6,948 nucleotides of DNA from Leyella stercorea. GTDB taxonomy: Bacteria > Bacteroidota > Bacteroidia > Bacteroidales > Bacteroidaceae. The DNA lies in contig NZ_JAHQUY010000104.1 of assembly GCF_019052365.1 (NCBI RefSeq), forward strand, positions 1 to 6,948, given 5' to 3'. Under the pieces are notes generated by a model. It had not been told where the DNA came from. It saw nothing but the letters and a program-made list of their open reading frames with translations, and did no database searches. How positions within the stretch are numbered: position 1 is the first letter of the stretch; every line of letters begins with the position of its first letter. This document shows, one piece after another, positions 1-6,925 of this stretch. Made by a program: the position numbers and the translations under genes.

Positions 1-2
1 CC

Positions 3-119
3 CAATATGGAGTTGACGAACATAGTCAAAAGATAGCACTATTAGGAGCTTTAGAATTGTATCTTGATTTCGTCAACCTCTTTATTTATATACTCCGAAT
101 TTTGGGTAGCAAGAAATAA
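3..119 (+). CDS. Bax inhibitor-1/YccA family membrane protein, C-terminal end only
   Basis: The third frame is open from the window edge to a TAA at 117-119 and gives 38 residues; the start lies upstream of the window. The peptide contains QKIALLGALELYLDFVNLF, then IYILRILG and a short basic end (SKK). This matches the typical C-terminus of the BI-1/YccA (UPF0005) family, in which a helix of the form LGAL-LYLDFINLFL-LLR-FG is followed by a few charged residues. Family members are polytopic inner-membrane proteins of about 230 residues; eukaryotic relatives act in calcium leak and cell-death control, while bacterial roles (for example membrane-protein quality control) are less defined. The gene points the same way as the module behind it, ends only 22 nt before the next start, and has no terminator hairpin after it, so co-transcription is plausible. 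The family call rests on remembered motifs in a short peptide. Confidence 0.82.
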   Translation, partial: QYGVDEHSQKIALLGALELYLDFVNLFIYILRILGSKK

Positions 120-141
120 CATTAAATAAATAATAACGAAC

Positions 142-2682
142 ATGGCAACAAGAAAGAATACAAATCCAAGAGCATTGGACATAGCTCCTCAGCTTCAAAA
201 CACGCTTAATGCCAATGGCATGCAAGCACAGATTGCAATGACCCAAACAGGTGAATATCAGTTGGTAACAATGGCTCACAACACATCAACACCTCGACGT
301 TATACACTCAATGATGCTCAATTGGAGGCATTAAGGAATGGCGGAAATAACGTATGGGATAAAAAGGCTTACGAAACTTTTGTATCAATTGTGAGAAATG
401 ACTATTATATTCCTGGTTCTTGGGTTGCTGCACGTAATGCTAATAGCCCTGTAAATATGGGTTTAAATGGACATCGACTTAATCCTGGAGAATATGGATA
501 TAGAGGAGAACGCCCATTCCACCCTTTTGAAGGTGCAAGATACGGACGTTTTGATAGTTTCTTGGATGGATTCAGAGCGTTTGGAAGACATGGTTATCAT
601 GCAAGAAGAATAGATGACCGTCCTTTCTTCGCAAGTAGTGCACCTGTTGTGATGGATAGACCTGATGGCAGACTAAAGCCTGGAGAATTGAAGACTGGCG
701 ATTACGGCTTTTATGACAAAGGAAACCAGCAGCAGGATTCTTTGGCTAACATGAAGATTGATGCTAAACCAAAACAGTTGGTTCGCCCAAAAGGACAGGC
801 GTTGACCTTGGGAGAATACCTTAATAGCTACAGTGCAGAACTAACCTTTAGTGGTGAAGGATTCAACAAGGTTCTCTCTTCTCATGGCATCGTTATCGAT
901 AAAGAGAAGAAAACTCTTACAATCAAGTGTGACGGTATCAACAAGGATTTACAATATGCGTTGACTGACGAACAATTGAAAAAGATCCTCAATGACAAGC
1001 TGAGATTCACTTCTGGCGAGGGTAAGCACAAGATGGTTCATAACAAGACTGCTCCTAATATTAGTGAGCGACTTGATATTATCAACAATGTCATTTCCAA
1101 AGACTTTTCAGAGAAGATAACCAAAGAGCATCTTCAAAGCAAGGACTACATCAATATTAAGTTGAAACCAGAGATTGAACAGGAGTTGAACTTAGGGCAG
1201 CAACAAGCAGCATCCTATGCCAAGAACATCGATGTCATTGATATTGACATGAAGAATATGCGTCAAGATTACAAGACAGGCTATATAGACAAATGGAATA
1301 GTATTGGTGTTGTAGATGGTAGAAGTTTGGATGCAAGCCAAGGGTTCTATCTACCAGTCAAAGATGGTCGTGCCGTTTCTGTGGGAGAGATACAAGCCTA
1401 CCCTACGAATGACGGTCAGAAGACAACATTCCGTATGACAGCGGTAATAAACAATCAGTTGATGAGTCACGAGATTAGCAAAGATGACTATCTGAAGTTT
1501 ATCAACTATGATGACGAGTATCGCTTGAAGCTGTTTGATAAAGTCTTTGATGAAGTGAAGATAAAGAGTGCATCAAATGGTCAGATGCAAGATGCTGTTA
1601 GGTCAAAAGGAATTGACCAAGCAGAGGGCGTTGTCACAATGAAAGGAGATTATAGTCTTGTAAATGCAAATACTTCCGCTGCCATTACTGGAGCTATGGC
1701 ATGGAAAGACCAAATCTCTGGCAATTATCAGATAAATGTTCGTACCGATAAGGATGCAGGAATGTGGTCATTTAAGATAACAGAGGCACAATACAATGCT
1801 TTCAAAAATGGAACAAATGAGGATAGAGCCAAGATGTTGACCACTCTTATCCCTTTTACTGATGAGAACAAGCAGAAGATGCAGATTGTTCCAACAAGCA
1901 GCCTTCATCAAGATATGCGTCAGCAGTCATTCAACAATAATGCCAATATCAGCAAGGTTATAGATGAATTGCATAAAGCCGGATTTGGCACCGAAGTCGT
2001 TAAGACGGTTGGTAAAGAAAAAGTATTGTCTGAGGACTTAGTATCTGCTCATAGAGAGAAGCCTTCTGTAACAGAAGGCAAGGTTGTTCATTATGGTAAC
2101 GAAGCCATTAATCTCAATGACTTACGTAATGCAGCAAAGATTAACCTTATGGGTGATGCTGGGGTAAACGGAGAGTCTTTGAATAATCTCAAAGAAAGCA
2201 AGGAATGGAAACGTAGTGGCGAACATGGTCGTGCTACAACTATTGGTGATATTTCTGTGGAAAGATTGAAGGATGAGCAAGGTAAGGTTATCGAGGGTAA
2301 ATATAAGATGTCCGCAGTCATTGACGGAAACGTAATTTCACACGAGATTAATCAGAAAGACTTCAATAAATTCCTTGCTGTGAATGACTATCAGAGAATG
2401 AAACTCTTTGATAAAATATTCCCTGAGGTGGAAATGAAGACTAAGCCAGGACATGGCTTCAACTTAGGTGCGGCTATTCTTGCTGCCGTTACTACTGGAT
2501 TGGATGTTGCTGCGGGTCTTTCGATGGCAGCCCCACCAAGACCTAAACCAGACTTCTATGAGTCAAGGGCTGTATTTTCTAAACCAGGTGTTGTATCGCC
2601 AGAAGCAGTTGCAGCTGCAAGTTATGCAGCTGAGATAGGCGAAGACCGTGGACATGGAGAAGGTAGAGGTATGGGCGTTTAA
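142..2682 (+). CDS. Large repeat-built protein of unknown function, DUF3945-like, mobile-element associated
   Basis: An 846-residue protein without a signal peptide. I do not recognise an enzyme motif. It is built from repeats: an 11-residue signature occurs five times, at residues 54-64 (YTLNDAQLEAL), 272-282 (YALTDEQLKKI), 443-453 (HEISKDDYLKF), 544-554 (FKITEAQYNAF) and 734-744 (HEINQKDFNKF). Each copy follows a beta-rich stretch. Two copies are extended and clearly homologous (about residues 409-476 and 696-768), both ending in a KLFDK-F-EV-K motif. Residues 106-195 form a Gly/Arg/aromatic-rich segment. Residues 772-797 are Ala/Gly-rich and hydrophobic, a possible membrane helix, followed by a Pro-rich and then Gly-rich tail. 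The repeat style recalls DUF3945-type proteins of Bacteroidales conjugative elements; this is from memory. The ATG at 142 is the first in frame after an A/T-rich leader without a clear ribosome site. A scaffold or DNA-processing accessory role is inference only. Confidence 0.88.
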   Translation: MATRKNTNPRALDIAPQLQNTLNANGMQAQIAMTQTGEYQLVTMAHNTSTPRRYTLNDAQLEALRNGGNNVWDKKAYETFVSIVRNDYYIPGSWVAARNANSPVNMGLNGHRLNPGEYGYRGERPFHPFEGARYGRFDSFLDGFRAFGRHGYHARRIDDRPFFASSAPVVMDRPDGRLKPGELKTGDYGFYDKGNQQQDSLANMKIDAKPKQLVRPKGQALTLGEYLNSYSAELTFSGEGFNKVLSSHGIVIDKEKKTLTIKCDGINKDLQYALTDEQLKKILNDKLRFTSGEGKHKMVHNKTAPNISERLDIINNVISKDFSEKITKEHLQSKDYINIKLKPEIEQELNLGQQQAASYAKNIDVIDIDMKNMRQDYKTGYIDKWNSIGVVDGRSLDASQGFYLPVKDGRAVSVGEIQAYPTNDGQKTTFRMTAVINNQLMSHEISKDDYLKFINYDDEYRLKLFDKVFDEVKIKSASNGQMQDAVRSKGIDQAEGVVTMKGDYSLVNANTSAAITGAMAWKDQISGNYQINVRTDKDAGMWSFKITEAQYNAFKNGTNEDRAKMLTTLIPFTDENKQKMQIVPTSSLHQDMRQQSFNNNANISKVIDELHKAGFGTEVVKTVGKEKVLSEDLVSAHREKPSVTEGKVVHYGNEAINLNDLRNAAKINLMGDAGVNGESLNNLKESKEWKRSGEHGRATTIGDISVERLKDEQGKVIEGKYKMSAVIDGNVISHEINQKDFNKFLAVNDYQRMKLFDKIFPEVEMKTKPGHGFNLGAAILAAVTTGLDVAAGLSMAAPPRPKPDFYESRAVFSKPGVVSPEAVAAASYAAEIGEDRGHGEGRGMGV

Positions 2683-2721
2683 CCCATACTTCTTTTCTCT
2701 TTATATTTAATATAATAAGGT

Positions 2722-3219
2722 ATGAATAATAACTCTATTCAAATATTTCAGACGGTGGCATTGAGACCCCATGTATTACAATACGTCATTAATGAGTTTC
2801 CTGCCATCTGCCTAAGCATTGCCGCTTTTTGGATATATGTATTTGGCAAGTTTATGTGGCACGAATATTTTATCTATGCCGCATTGTTTTTGGTTATATA
2901 TCTGTTCTGTAAGTTACTGTCATTGTTGCGTACAGAATACGTTATAACATCGGAACAAATAATAATACTTCATGGAGTATTATCACACTCAACAGATTAT
3001 GTTGAGTTGTATCGTGTTGTGGACTACAAGCAACATCGTTCGTTGCCACAACAGATATTTGGATTGAAAACCGTCACCATTTATTCAGGTGATAGAAACA
3101 ATTCAGTGGTCAACATGATAGGTATTAAAGAAGCTGACGATGTAGTGTCTGAAATAAGAATGAGAGTTGAATTTAATAAAAGAAGAAAGGGGATATATGA
3201 GATTACTAATCGAGTTTAG
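2722..3219 (+). CDS. Membrane protein with a bacterial PH (bPH2/YdbT-like) domain
   Basis: A 165-residue protein. Two hydrophobic helices lie at about residues 24-41 and 48-66, joined by a short turn (KFMWHE). They are followed by a soluble domain at about 71-150 that starts TEYVITSEQIII, continues with VELYRVVDYK and IFGLKTVTIYSG, and ends in a helix (EADDVVSEIRMRVE). This order, two helices then Y-IT---I-I--G---------L-RV-D-------Q-IFG, is the usual form of the bPH_2 (PF03703, YdbT/YdbS) family. Members are inner-membrane proteins with the PH-like domain in the cytoplasm; their ligands are largely unknown. The C-terminus (FNKRRKGIYEITNRV) is basic. The gene begins 39 nt after the 846-residue gene, and its end overlaps the next start by 23 nt, which ties it to the transfer genes. 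A role as a membrane adaptor for the coupling protein or channel is inference. Confidence 0.88.
   Translation: MNNNSIQIFQTVALRPHVLQYVINEFPAICLSIAAFWIYVFGKFMWHEYFIYAALFLVIYLFCKLLSLLRTEYVITSEQIIILHGVLSHSTDYVELYRVVDYKQHRSLPQQIFGLKTVTIYSGDRNNSVVNMIGIKEADDVVSEIRMRVEFNKRRKGIYEITNRV
3184..3192 (+). promoter_or_regulatory. Purine-rich ribosome-binding site that decides the next start
   Basis: AGAAAGGGG lies four bases before the ATG at 3197 and inside the end of the PH-domain gene. Such a site is uncommon in Bacteroidales, where A-rich leaders are usual. The earlier in-frame ATG at 3167 has no comparable site, and starting there would put charged residues (NLIKEERGY) ahead of the signal peptide. The site therefore supports initiation at 3197. 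Confidence 0.5.
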
Positions 3220-3943
3220 AGCTGTAATGCTCTGTTTAGCTATAGTGTTGTCCACGACTGTATGCCGTGCTCAAATAGGTGCAACAACCTCTAATCCTGG
3301 TCAATATCTTGCTATAAAGAAAGGTGAGGACAATATTCTTAGCAAGATTACAGCTCAAACAAATTATCGAAAGAAGGAAGCAGGTATTCAAGCAGAGCTA
3401 TCTGGAACCACAGCAAAGATAAGAAATTGGGAGCAACAGTATAATGCTTATCTCAAAGAAGCATCAGGTTACGCCAAAAGAACAGTTGCTTGCTGTCAAC
3501 TTTACTTAGAAGGTGTTCAGACCCTAAATGCCTTATGGGAAGTTTCTGCTGCAAAGAAAATTAATCCACAAGGTGTCTTTGCCACAATGTCTATGAATAA
3601 TCTGTATATGGAGACTGCAATCCAATTTATAAAGACATTTCGTTCTTTAAAAAAAGTATGTGCTAAAGGTACAGATAAAAATATGCTGAACGGTGCAGAA
3701 AGAACACAATTAATATGGAATTTGGAGCGTGAGCTTGAACAACTCAATTCCAAGTTAAGAAGATTGGCTGTATCTATATCTGTGTTCAGCTTTGAGGATG
3801 TTTGGAATCGTGCCATTGCAGGCAAAATAGACAAGTCAAATGGTATGCTTGCCCTTGAAGCAAGAAACAGAATGCGCCGAGCAGCAACTTCTGTTGCAAG
3901 ATATTATAAACTTAAACAGAACAGTAAATCATGGGGATGGTAA
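3197..3943 (+). CDS. Exported helical protein, VirB5/TrbJ-like (paralogue A)
   Basis: From the ATG at 3197 this is a 248-residue protein; an in-frame ATG at 3167 would add ten residues but spoil the signal peptide. Residues 1-25 form a signal sequence: MRLLIEFR, a hydrophobic core VMLCLAIVLSTTV, and a likely signal peptidase I site CRA|QIGA. No lipobox is present. The mature part is almost entirely helical and basic, with a probable coiled coil at about 55-95 and a second helical block at about 166-205 (ERTQLIWNLERELEQLNSKLRRL). Two adjacent cysteines (99, 100) and C155 could form disulfides. The length, export signal and helical character fit the periplasmic VirB5/TrbJ group, which in Bacteroidales includes TraI (DUF4141); this assignment is inference. 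It is paralogous to the next gene, overlaps the PH-domain gene by 23 nt, and its stop lies inside the next gene's start region. Confidence 0.85.
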   Translation: MRLLIEFRAVMLCLAIVLSTTVCRAQIGATTSNPGQYLAIKKGEDNILSKITAQTNYRKKEAGIQAELSGTTAKIRNWEQQYNAYLKEASGYAKRTVACCQLYLEGVQTLNALWEVSAAKKINPQGVFATMSMNNLYMETAIQFIKTFRSLKKVCAKGTDKNMLNGAERTQLIWNLERELEQLNSKLRRLAVSISVFSFEDVWNRAIAGKIDKSNGMLALEARNRMRRAATSVARYYKLKQNSKSWGW

Positions 3944-4659
3944 ATAAATTCTTTTATATGATAGTATTGGCAGGACTGATGTCTTTCCTTCCATTAAAGA
4001 CTTATGCCGGAGAAGACTTAGTACGTGCAGGATTGTTCCGTGATTACGCCAAGAAGGCAAAAAAAGCTCTAAAATCACAAGATGAAGTAATGTCACTTAA
4101 TCTAACTGGGCACATGTATATCTCAGATCAGACAGAAAAAGTAACAAACTTTCAAAGAGAGTTTGATAACTATCTATCCAGTTTTGGTGATATGCTTACT
4201 TTAGCTGCAAGCATTTACGGCATATATTACCAGGTTGACCAAACTCTTAAAAATCTTAAAGAGTTAAAATCTGTCGGTGTTTCATGTCCAGCTAATGTAC
4301 TGGCTGTAGCTTTGTCACAGAAGAAGAATAATATCTACAAAGATGTCATTGATGACGGCATTCAGATAGCTGCCGATGTAAAGCAGATTCTGCCGCTTGG
4401 ATCATCAAAGGGAAAGAACCCTAAACTTACGGAACATCAAAGGATTCAAGTCATAGCCAATATCAACAATACATTGGTAAAGTTGAACTTTAAGCTAAGA
4501 AGGATGAACAGATTAATCCGCTATACATCTTTGCTGGATTCTTGGTACGAGCTTCGTGGAACACCAAGAGGAACACGGTCTATGAAAGCTATTGTTGCTG
4601 ACTGTAAAAGAGGATGGATAAATAAAGCAAGAACAGCGAATAAAATGAATACAAAATAA
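3931..4659 (+). CDS. Exported helical protein, VirB5/TrbJ-like (paralogue B)
   Basis: A 242-residue protein with a signal sequence at residues 1-26 (hydrophobic core FFYMIVLAGLMSFLPL, likely cleavage TYA|GEDL). The rest is helical and strongly basic toward the C-terminus. It has two cysteines, 119 and 225. Residues 169-205 align without gaps to residues 167-203 of the preceding protein, with 15 of 37 positions identical by eye, including LN-KLRR and a later D-W pair. The two are therefore diverged tandem duplicates. The start could be the ATG at 3931 or the one at 3937; both keep the signal peptide and neither has a strong ribosome site, so the overlap with the preceding gene is 13 or 7 nt. 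Its TAA shares one base with the ATG of the coupling-protein gene. A periplasmic channel-tip or adhesin-like VirB5 role is inferred from size, export and context. Confidence 0.85.
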   Translation: MGMVNKFFYMIVLAGLMSFLPLKTYAGEDLVRAGLFRDYAKKAKKALKSQDEVMSLNLTGHMYISDQTEKVTNFQREFDNYLSSFGDMLTLAASIYGIYYQVDQTLKNLKELKSVGVSCPANVLAVALSQKKNNIYKDVIDDGIQIAADVKQILPLGSSKGKNPKLTEHQRIQVIANINNTLVKLNFKLRRMNRLIRYTSLLDSWYELRGTPRGTRSMKAIVADCKRGWINKARTANKMNTK

Positions 4660-6878
4660 TGGAAGAGTCAAAAGAACTACAGGGAACATACACCCTTTTC
4701 CGAGCGACAATCTATGTTTCTTTGTTGCTCGAATTTTTTATGTATGCGCTTGACCCAACAGCCTTGGATTTCTTGGGTGGCGTTATCACAAACGTACATA
4801 GCCGCCTTGGGAGGCTATCCATGTATCAGTTTCTGCCATATAGCAAGATTGTTACAGTAATGTTAGTAATCATCACCTGTATAGGTACTAAAAACAAGAA
4901 ACAGATAGAGTTCGATGCGAGAAAGATGGTTTTCTGGCCTATCTCCATCGGACTCGTTTTGGTAACAGTTTCTGTTTTTCTTTATAGCTGTGATTGGAAA
5001 ACCAGAGTTTGGTTGCTGAGAACCAACATTTGGCTTTATATGGTAGCATCTTTGATAGGAACCATCTTGATTCATATCGCACTTGATAATGTTTCAAAAT
5101 ATTTCAAGGATGGAATGCTTAAAGATAGATTCAACTTCGAGAATGAGAGTTTTGAGCAGACAGAAGAATACGTTGACAACAAGTATTCTGTCAATATACC
5201 GATGCGTTACTATTATAAAGGAAGATTCCGTAAGGGATGGATTAATATCATTAACCCTTTCCGTGGAACTTGGGTTGTGGGTACTCCTGGTAGTGGTAAG
5301 ACATTCTCTGTCATAGAACCATACATCAGACAGCATAGTGCCAAAGGCTTTGCCATGGTTGTGTACGACTATAAATTTCCAACTTTGGCTACTAAGCTTT
5401 ACTATCATTACAAGAAGAACCAACAGCAAGGTAAAACGCCCAAAGGATGCAGGTTTAATATCATCAACTTCGTGAATGTTGAATATTCAAGACGTGTCAA
5501 CCCTATTCAGCAGAAATACATCAGTAATTTGGCGGCAGCCCAGGAAACTGCTGAGACACTGATTGAATCTTTGCAGAAAGGACAGAAAGGAAGTGGCGGT
5601 GGCAGTGACCAGTTCTTCCAAACATCTGCTACTAACTTCCTTGCCGCTTGCATTTATTTCTTTGTAAACTATGGAAAGAAACCATACGACGAGCATGGTA
5701 ATGAGCTTGAAGCACAATATGAAGAAGACCCAGACACGCATCATAAGCGACTCACTGGACGTGTATTTGCAAAAGGTCATCTTGGTGAGAAGGAACACAT
5801 TGTTGAACCTGCTTATTGGAAAGGCAAATATTCGGATATGCCTCATGTACTGTCGTTCTTGAATAGAGATTATTCTGAGATATTTGAAGTTTTGGAAACA
5901 GACCCTGAGGTTTATCCTCTGATGGCTCCGTTCATGACAGCGAAGAAGAATAACGCTATGGAACAGTTGGAAGGTATGATTGGTACACTTCGTGTTCAAA
6001 CATCACGTCTTGCAACGAAAGAGGCATATTGGGTATTCTCAGGCGATGACTTTGATTTAAAAGTCAGTGATCCTAAGAATCCAAGTTATCTTCTTATTGC
6101 TAATGACCCGGAAATGGAGAGTATCATCGGTGCATTGAATGCCCTTATATTGAACCGCCTTGTGACACGTGTGAACAGCGGTCAGGGTAAAAATGTACCT
6201 GTAAGTATTATTGTTGACGAGTTACCAACTTTGTATTTCCATAAAATAGATAGATTGATTGGTACTGCTCGAAGCAACAAGGTTGCAGTAACATTAGGCT
6301 TTCAGGAATTGCCTCAGTTGGAGGCTGACTATGGTAAGGTTGGTAAAGACAAAATTATCACCACTGTTGGCAATGTAATCAGCGGCTCTGCTCGTAGCAA
6401 GGACACTCTCGATTGGCTATCAGGAGATATATTTGGTAAGGTGGTTCAGCTAAAGAAAGGAATCACCATTGACCGTGACAGAACTTCCATCAATCTTAAT
6501 GAAAACTTGGATAGTCTTGTTCCGGCATCTAAGATTTCCGACATGGCATCTGGTTGGATATGTGGTCAGACAGCAAGAGATTTTACTGTTACAAAGACAG
6601 GTCGCAAAGGTGCTATGGACATTCAAAAGGCGGAAGAATTCAAAACTTCCAAGTTCTTCTGCAAAACCAACTTTAATATGGATGAAATAAAGGCAGAGGA
6701 AGAGGATTATAAGAATTTTCCTTTACCTAAATTCTATGATTTTGGTTCTGTAGATGCAAAGGAACGTATCTTATATAACAATTTCAATAAGATAGACCAG
6801 GAAGTGAAGAATATGATAAAAGTTATTCAAAGGGAATTTCATCAAACAGAGAAAACCCAACAACAAAAAGCATCATAA
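4659..6878 (+). CDS. mobC: Type IV coupling protein, MobC/TraG (VirD4) family
   Basis: A 739-residue membrane ATPase. Four hydrophobic helices lie at about residues 13-31, 63-77, 91-109 and 121-141, as in the YWFCY-type N-terminus of Bacteroidales MobC. The cytoplasmic domain follows: SVNIPMRYYYKGRFRKGWIN, Walker A GTPGSGKT at 208-215, then VVYDYKFP. Walker B VSIIVDELP lies at 515-523 (D520, E521), followed by the family motif RLIGTARSNKVAVTLGFQELPQL at 532-554, given here only as landmarks R537, N540 and Q549. Such proteins form hexamers at the inner membrane and link the relaxase-bound DNA to the type IV secretion channel. It is longer than the roughly 670 residues I remember for MobC, mainly through an insertion at about 336-398. 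The Gln-rich C-terminus ends just before a terminator. Bacteroidales nomenclature varies between mobC and traG. ATP-binding residues look intact, so it should be functional. Confidence 0.94.
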   Translation: MEESKELQGTYTLFRATIYVSLLLEFFMYALDPTALDFLGGVITNVHSRLGRLSMYQFLPYSKIVTVMLVIITCIGTKNKKQIEFDARKMVFWPISIGLVLVTVSVFLYSCDWKTRVWLLRTNIWLYMVASLIGTILIHIALDNVSKYFKDGMLKDRFNFENESFEQTEEYVDNKYSVNIPMRYYYKGRFRKGWINIINPFRGTWVVGTPGSGKTFSVIEPYIRQHSAKGFAMVVYDYKFPTLATKLYYHYKKNQQQGKTPKGCRFNIINFVNVEYSRRVNPIQQKYISNLAAAQETAETLIESLQKGQKGSGGGSDQFFQTSATNFLAACIYFFVNYGKKPYDEHGNELEAQYEEDPDTHHKRLTGRVFAKGHLGEKEHIVEPAYWKGKYSDMPHVLSFLNRDYSEIFEVLETDPEVYPLMAPFMTAKKNNAMEQLEGMIGTLRVQTSRLATKEAYWVFSGDDFDLKVSDPKNPSYLLIANDPEMESIIGALNALILNRLVTRVNSGQGKNVPVSIIVDELPTLYFHKIDRLIGTARSNKVAVTLGFQELPQLEADYGKVGKDKIITTVGNVISGSARSKDTLDWLSGDIFGKVVQLKKGITIDRDRTSINLNENLDSLVPASKISDMASGWICGQTARDFTVTKTGRKGAMDIQKAEEFKTSKFFCKTNFNMDEIKAEEEDYKNFPLPKFYDFGSVDAKERILYNNFNKIDQEVKNMIKVIQREFHQTEKTQQQKAS

Positions 6879-6888
6879 TTAGAAGAAA

Positions 6889-6925
6889 AAGAGAGGAAGC
6901 GTTTCTTGGAAGTGTTTCCTCTCTT
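6889..6925 (+). terminator. Long hairpin, probable intrinsic terminator of the module
   Basis: Arms 6889-6905 and 6909-6925 pair over 17 positions around a three-base loop, with ten uninterrupted Watson-Crick pairs at the base (AAGAGAGGAA with TTCCTCTCTT) and three G-U pairs higher up. The hairpin begins ten bases after the coupling-protein stop and is followed by CGTTT and an AT-rich run, a weak but acceptable U-tract. The A-rich bases before the left arm could allow partial termination on the other strand. It marks the likely end of the transcription unit. Confidence 0.72.

Noticed and set aside
12..77. Perfect 9-base inverted repeat, GTTGACGAA at 12-20 and TTCGTCAAC at 69-77.
   Set aside because: It lies wholly inside the Bax-inhibitor coding end, has a 48-base spacer, and the amino acids there are conserved family residues. 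Chance is the simpler explanation; conservation in related elements would be needed to call it an operator or attachment site.
97..104. GAATTTTG resembles the Bacteroides -7 promoter element (TAnnTTTG).
   Set aside because: The first base does not match and no TTTG lies at the expected -33 distance. It also falls inside the preceding coding region.
16..143. Direct repeat ACGAACAT at 16-23 and 136-143, the second copy covering the start of the 846-residue gene.
   Set aside because: Eight bases in AT-rich DNA are expected by chance, and no further similarity flanks the copies.
2702..2709. TATATTTA before the PH-domain gene as a possible -7 element.
   Set aside because: One mismatch in a very AT-rich gap and no convincing -33 element upstream; read-through from the preceding gene is as likely.
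3517..3834. 105-codon open frame on the minus strand.
   Set aside because: It is antisense to the exported protein with a clear signal peptide and shows no recognisable motif.
5487..5999. 170-codon open frame on the minus strand.
   Set aside because: It lies opposite the well-supported coupling-protein gene, has no ribosome site or family motif, and is rich in Ser, Cys and Phe in the way typical of antisense shadows.
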